A stretch of DNA of 7,104 bases. It comes from an uncultured Oscillospiraceae bacterium (GTDB taxonomy: Bacteria > Bacillota > Clostridia > Oscillospirales > Acutalibacteraceae). A program made the translations under genes and the position numbers. A model generated the notes under the pieces. That model was not told where the DNA came from. It did no database searches and worked only from the letters and a program-made list of their open reading frames with translations. Within the stretch, counting starts at the first letter, position 1. Each line of letters begins with the position of its first letter. The DNA lies in assembly GCA_900552925.1 (NCBI GenBank), contig USBH01000088.1:1-7104 (forward strand). The letters run 5' to 3'. Positions 5,173-7,104 of the stretch are shown here, in pieces.

Positions 5173-6420
5173 TCAGATAAAGGCGTGATACTTGCGCAGC
5201 AGGGCCTGAATCTTCGCGACGTCCGTCTCCGGGAAATCGGTGCGGTCGTGCACGGCGACCGCGGCGGCGAGGCCGGCCGCTTGCCCGGTGCTGCAGCAGG
5301 TGGGCATGATGCGGAAGGAGGCCTGCGCCTCATGGCAGCCCGAAATGCACCGCCCGGCAGCGATCAGGTTCCGGATGTTCTTCGGCACAAGGCTCCGGTA
5401 GGGAATCGTGTAGTACGTGCCCTCTTCAAAATAGTAGTGGCTCGTGCCGGTGCCCTCCGGGTTGTGGATGTCGATGTCGTAGTTGCAGGCTGCGACGGAA
5501 TCGTCAAAGCGCACGCAGTCCTTGAGGTCGGAAACCGTCAGCGTGTAAAGGCCGTCGATCATGCGGCTCTCGCGTACGCCGATTTCCGGGGCGGAGGAGA
5601 GCAGCACGCAGTTCTCAAAGCCCGCACAGTTTTCCTTCAGGAAGGTGTAGAGCTCGAACATCTGGCGGCGCGCTTCGCGTTCGGCGAAGCTGAGGTCGTA
5701 AAGGTCGAACGGCGAGCGCTTGACGATGCGCGTCGAATTGAGATGCAGAACGCCGTCCGCCACATACTTGAACTTCAGCACATCCTCGCGCGGGTTTTTG
5801 ATTTTGCCCGCCTCGCGGAACTGCCTGTAAAGCTCGTTGATGGCTTCGGAGTTTTTGAAGGCGAGGTCGACGTCGACGTTCGAAAGGCGGAAGCACAGCG
5901 TCATCGGCTGGCAGAGGCCGTCCTCTTCACGGCCGATGCGGTAGCTGCAGCCCGCCAGAGCGGTCAGGTCTGCGTCGCCGGTCGCGTCGATGAAGTAGTC
6001 CGCCGTGAAGGTCATTTCGCCGCCCTTTCCTGTAATGGTGACGGACTTTACACGGTCGCATTCCCGCTCCGCGCGCAGCAGATAGGCGTGGAACAGCACG
6101 TCGACGCCGCTCTCCTCGGTCATCTCGTCGAACACGAGCTTCAGGATTTCCTCGCTGAAGGTGACGCGGTTCCTGTGCAGGCCGCCCTTTTGGTCGAGCC
6201 GGTCGAGAATTTCCGTGAAGATGCCGTCGGAAAGCGCCGTTGATTTCCCGTCGATCTTCGTCGTGTAGCCCATGAACGGGTTGATGTAACAGTTTCCGGC
6301 GGCGCCGCCGAGGAACCCGCTCTTTTCGAGCAGGAGCACTTTGGTGCCCTCCCTTGCGGCGGAGACCGCCGCCGCGACGCCGGCAAAGCCGCCGCCGACC
6401 ACGATGATGTCGTATTTCAT
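5173..6420 (-). CDS. FAD-dependent oxidoreductase (FAD_oxidored-like), paralogue A
   Basis: A 415-residue cytoplasmic flavoenzyme with no signal peptide. The N-terminus is a Rossmann dinucleotide site, VVGGGFAG (7-14), with E32 at the end of the second strand (LLLEK) to bind the FAD ribose, followed by SGFLGGAAGN (34-43). DYFIDATGDADL (141-152) is the ATGD motif of this fold. The C-terminal RIMPTCCSTGQAAGLAAA block (370-387) is the closing FAD-contact motif of the FAD-dependent oxidoreductase group (Pfam FAD_oxidored). The substrate is unknown; members are often linked to carbohydrate or small-organic-acid metabolism, but nothing here settles it. The start is set by a GGGAGG site 8 nt before ATG 6420; the longer open frame to 6615 overlaps the upstream gene. 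It lies 106 nt downstream of paralogue B in the same direction and probably shares its transcript. Confidence 0.88.
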   Translation of the reverse strand: MKYDIIVVGGGFAGVAAAVSAAREGTKVLLLEKSGFLGGAAGNCYINPFMGYTTKIDGKSTALSDGIFTEILDRLDQKGGLHRNRVTFSEEILKLVFDEMTEESGVDVLFHAYLLRAERECDRVKSVTITGKGGEMTFTADYFIDATGDADLTALAGCSYRIGREEDGLCQPMTLCFRLSNVDVDLAFKNSEAINELYRQFREAGKIKNPREDVLKFKYVADGVLHLNSTRIVKRSPFDLYDLSFAEREARRQMFELYTFLKENCAGFENCVLLSSAPEIGVRESRMIDGLYTLTVSDLKDCVRFDDSVAACNYDIDIHNPEGTGTSHYYFEEGTYYTIPYRSLVPKNIRNLIAAGRCISGCHEAQASFRIMPTCCSTGQAAGLAAAVAVHDRTDFPETDVAKIQALLRKYHAFI

Positions 6421-6428
6421 ATGCAGTT

Positions 6429-6433
6429 CCTCC
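6429..6433 (-). promoter_or_regulatory. Ribosome binding site that fixes the paralogue A start
   Basis: GGAGG on the minus strand lies 8 nt before the ATG at 6420..6418. The protein then begins MKYDIIVVGGG, directly at the first strand of the FAD-binding fold. No convincing promoter was seen in the 106-nt gap (6421-6526). Confidence 0.88.
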
Positions 6434-6526
6434 CGATTGCTGGATGGATGCGGCCGCTGCCGCACCGATGGGCCGCGCCGCCCGCGCGAAAAGCAGGCAT
6501 GCCGCGCGGCAGGATCACATGGAAAT

Positions 6527-7056
6527 TCAGTGGAAATATGCGCCGTTCTGCCGGAGCGTGGCGCGCAGCTTCTGCACGTCGACCGCGTGCACGTCGCCGC
6601 TGTCCGAGGCGGCAAACGCTGCGGCCATACCGGCGGCTTCGCCCATCGCGAGGCAGACCGGCATCACGCGCACAGAGCCCTGAATGCGCTTGTCGCAGGA
6701 GATCGAGCGGCCGGCGACCAGCACGTTCCGGATGCCTGCGGGCAGCAGCGCGCGGTAGGGGATGCCGTGCGATTCGCCCGGGCCGTAGCGGGCGCTGCGC
6801 TTGTCTTCATCGATCTTGCCGTCTGCGAGCAGGTGGAGCTCGTCGAGCGTGTAGTGGATGTCGAGGTAGTAGCTGTTGCGGCAGATCTCGTCCTCAAAGT
6901 CGGCCTTCGTGATGTAGTCCTCAACGGTGAGCATGTAATCGCCGACGATCCGGCGCGATTCGCGCACGCCCATGACCGGGGCCGTCGAGACGAGATAGGC
7001 GTTGCCGAACGCCTCGGGGAAGTACGCGGCGAGCGCGTCGCGGTACTGCTTGGCGA
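6527..7056 (-). CDS. FAD-dependent oxidoreductase, paralogue B, 5' part missing
   Basis: The last 175 residues of a second FAD-dependent oxidoreductase, read from the fragment edge (first full codon 7054..7052) to TGA at 6529..6527. No start codon is seen because the N-terminal Rossmann half is outside the insert; the M at 6973 is internal. It aligns with paralogue A over two ungapped blocks: 21 of 44 identical around GVRESR..DIH, and 27 of 49 from IPYR to GEAAGMAAA (hand count). Between the blocks B has 30 residues where A has 19. The closing motif is RVMPVCLAMGEAAG, with E in place of A's Q. Together they look like a tandem duplication, diverged enough to have different substrates or to form a heteromer. 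In the raw sequence this frame meets a stop inside the adapter. Confidence 0.87.
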
Positions 7057-7104
7057 CTGTCTCTTATACACATCTGACGCTGCCGACGAATTAGACGGTG
7101 TAGA
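7057..7104 (-). other. Illumina Nextera i5-side adapter (synthetic, not genomic)
   Basis: CTGTCTCTTATACACATCT (7057-7075) is the reverse-complement Tn5 mosaic end. GACGCTGCCGACGA (7076-7089) is the Nextera read-1 sequence. ATTAGACG (7090-7097) occupies the i5 index position, and GTGTAGA (7098-7104) is the start of the P5 sequence. Genomic sequence ends at 7056. Confidence 0.99.

Noticed and set aside
4768..6243. 491-codon open frame on the plus strand
   Set aside because: It begins inside rnhA, runs through a terminator and lies antisense to the FAD oxidoreductase, whose motifs are intact. There is no ribosome site and the composition is that of a shadow frame.
51..7056. New defence, CRISPR, phage or RNA-based system
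   Set aside because: I found no direct-repeat array, tRNA or rRNA, integrase, recombinase, nuclease-helicase pair or reverse transcriptase. RNase HI here is the ordinary housekeeping form with its own promoter and terminator.

Overview
The window is one assembled fragment whose first 50 and last 48 bases are not genomic. They are complete Illumina Nextera (Tn5) adapters with their sample indexes, so the biological insert is 51..7056. The insert looks like a GC-rich Bacillota genome, most like a gut-type Clostridia/Oscillospiraceae metagenome sequence. The reasons are sigma-A-type promoters, strong GGAGG ribosome binding sites, AT-rich gaps between GC-rich genes, an RNase HI with a viroplasmin-type N-terminal domain, and a MacA/YknX-type exporter adaptor. 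The taxon is an inference and no lineage marker is present.

Layout from left to right. (1) A minus-strand exporter operon: a long MacA/HlyD-type adaptor (406..1860) with an unusual acidic, methionine-containing tail, overlapping by 4 nt the start of a MacB/LolD-type ATPase that is cut off by the left adapter. The permease would normally follow and is outside the fragment. (2) An AT-rich divergent regulatory region (1861..2110) holding a minus-strand promoter, a leader hairpin, a small palindrome and the cysK promoter. (3) cysK (2111..3046, +), converging through a bidirectional terminator on (4) a secreted protein with two SH3-like domains and a CHAP-like cysteine-peptidase domain (3169..4236, -). 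Its promoter carries a near-perfect palindrome at the predicted transcription start. (5) A divergent rnhA (4473..5075, +), converging through a second bidirectional terminator on (6) two tandem minus-strand FAD-dependent oxidoreductase paralogues (5173..6420 and 6527..7056). The upstream one has lost its N-terminal half at the right adapter.

The genes do not form one pathway. They are housekeeping and surface functions in short transcription units: export, cysteine synthesis, cell-wall or secreted peptidase, RNA-DNA hybrid removal, and a redox pair of unknown substrate. I do not see a new multi-gene system. The points most worth a second look are the adapter contamination and the false peptides it creates, the tandem FAD paralogues, the palindromic operator before the SH3/CHAP gene, and the acidic tail of the exporter adaptor.
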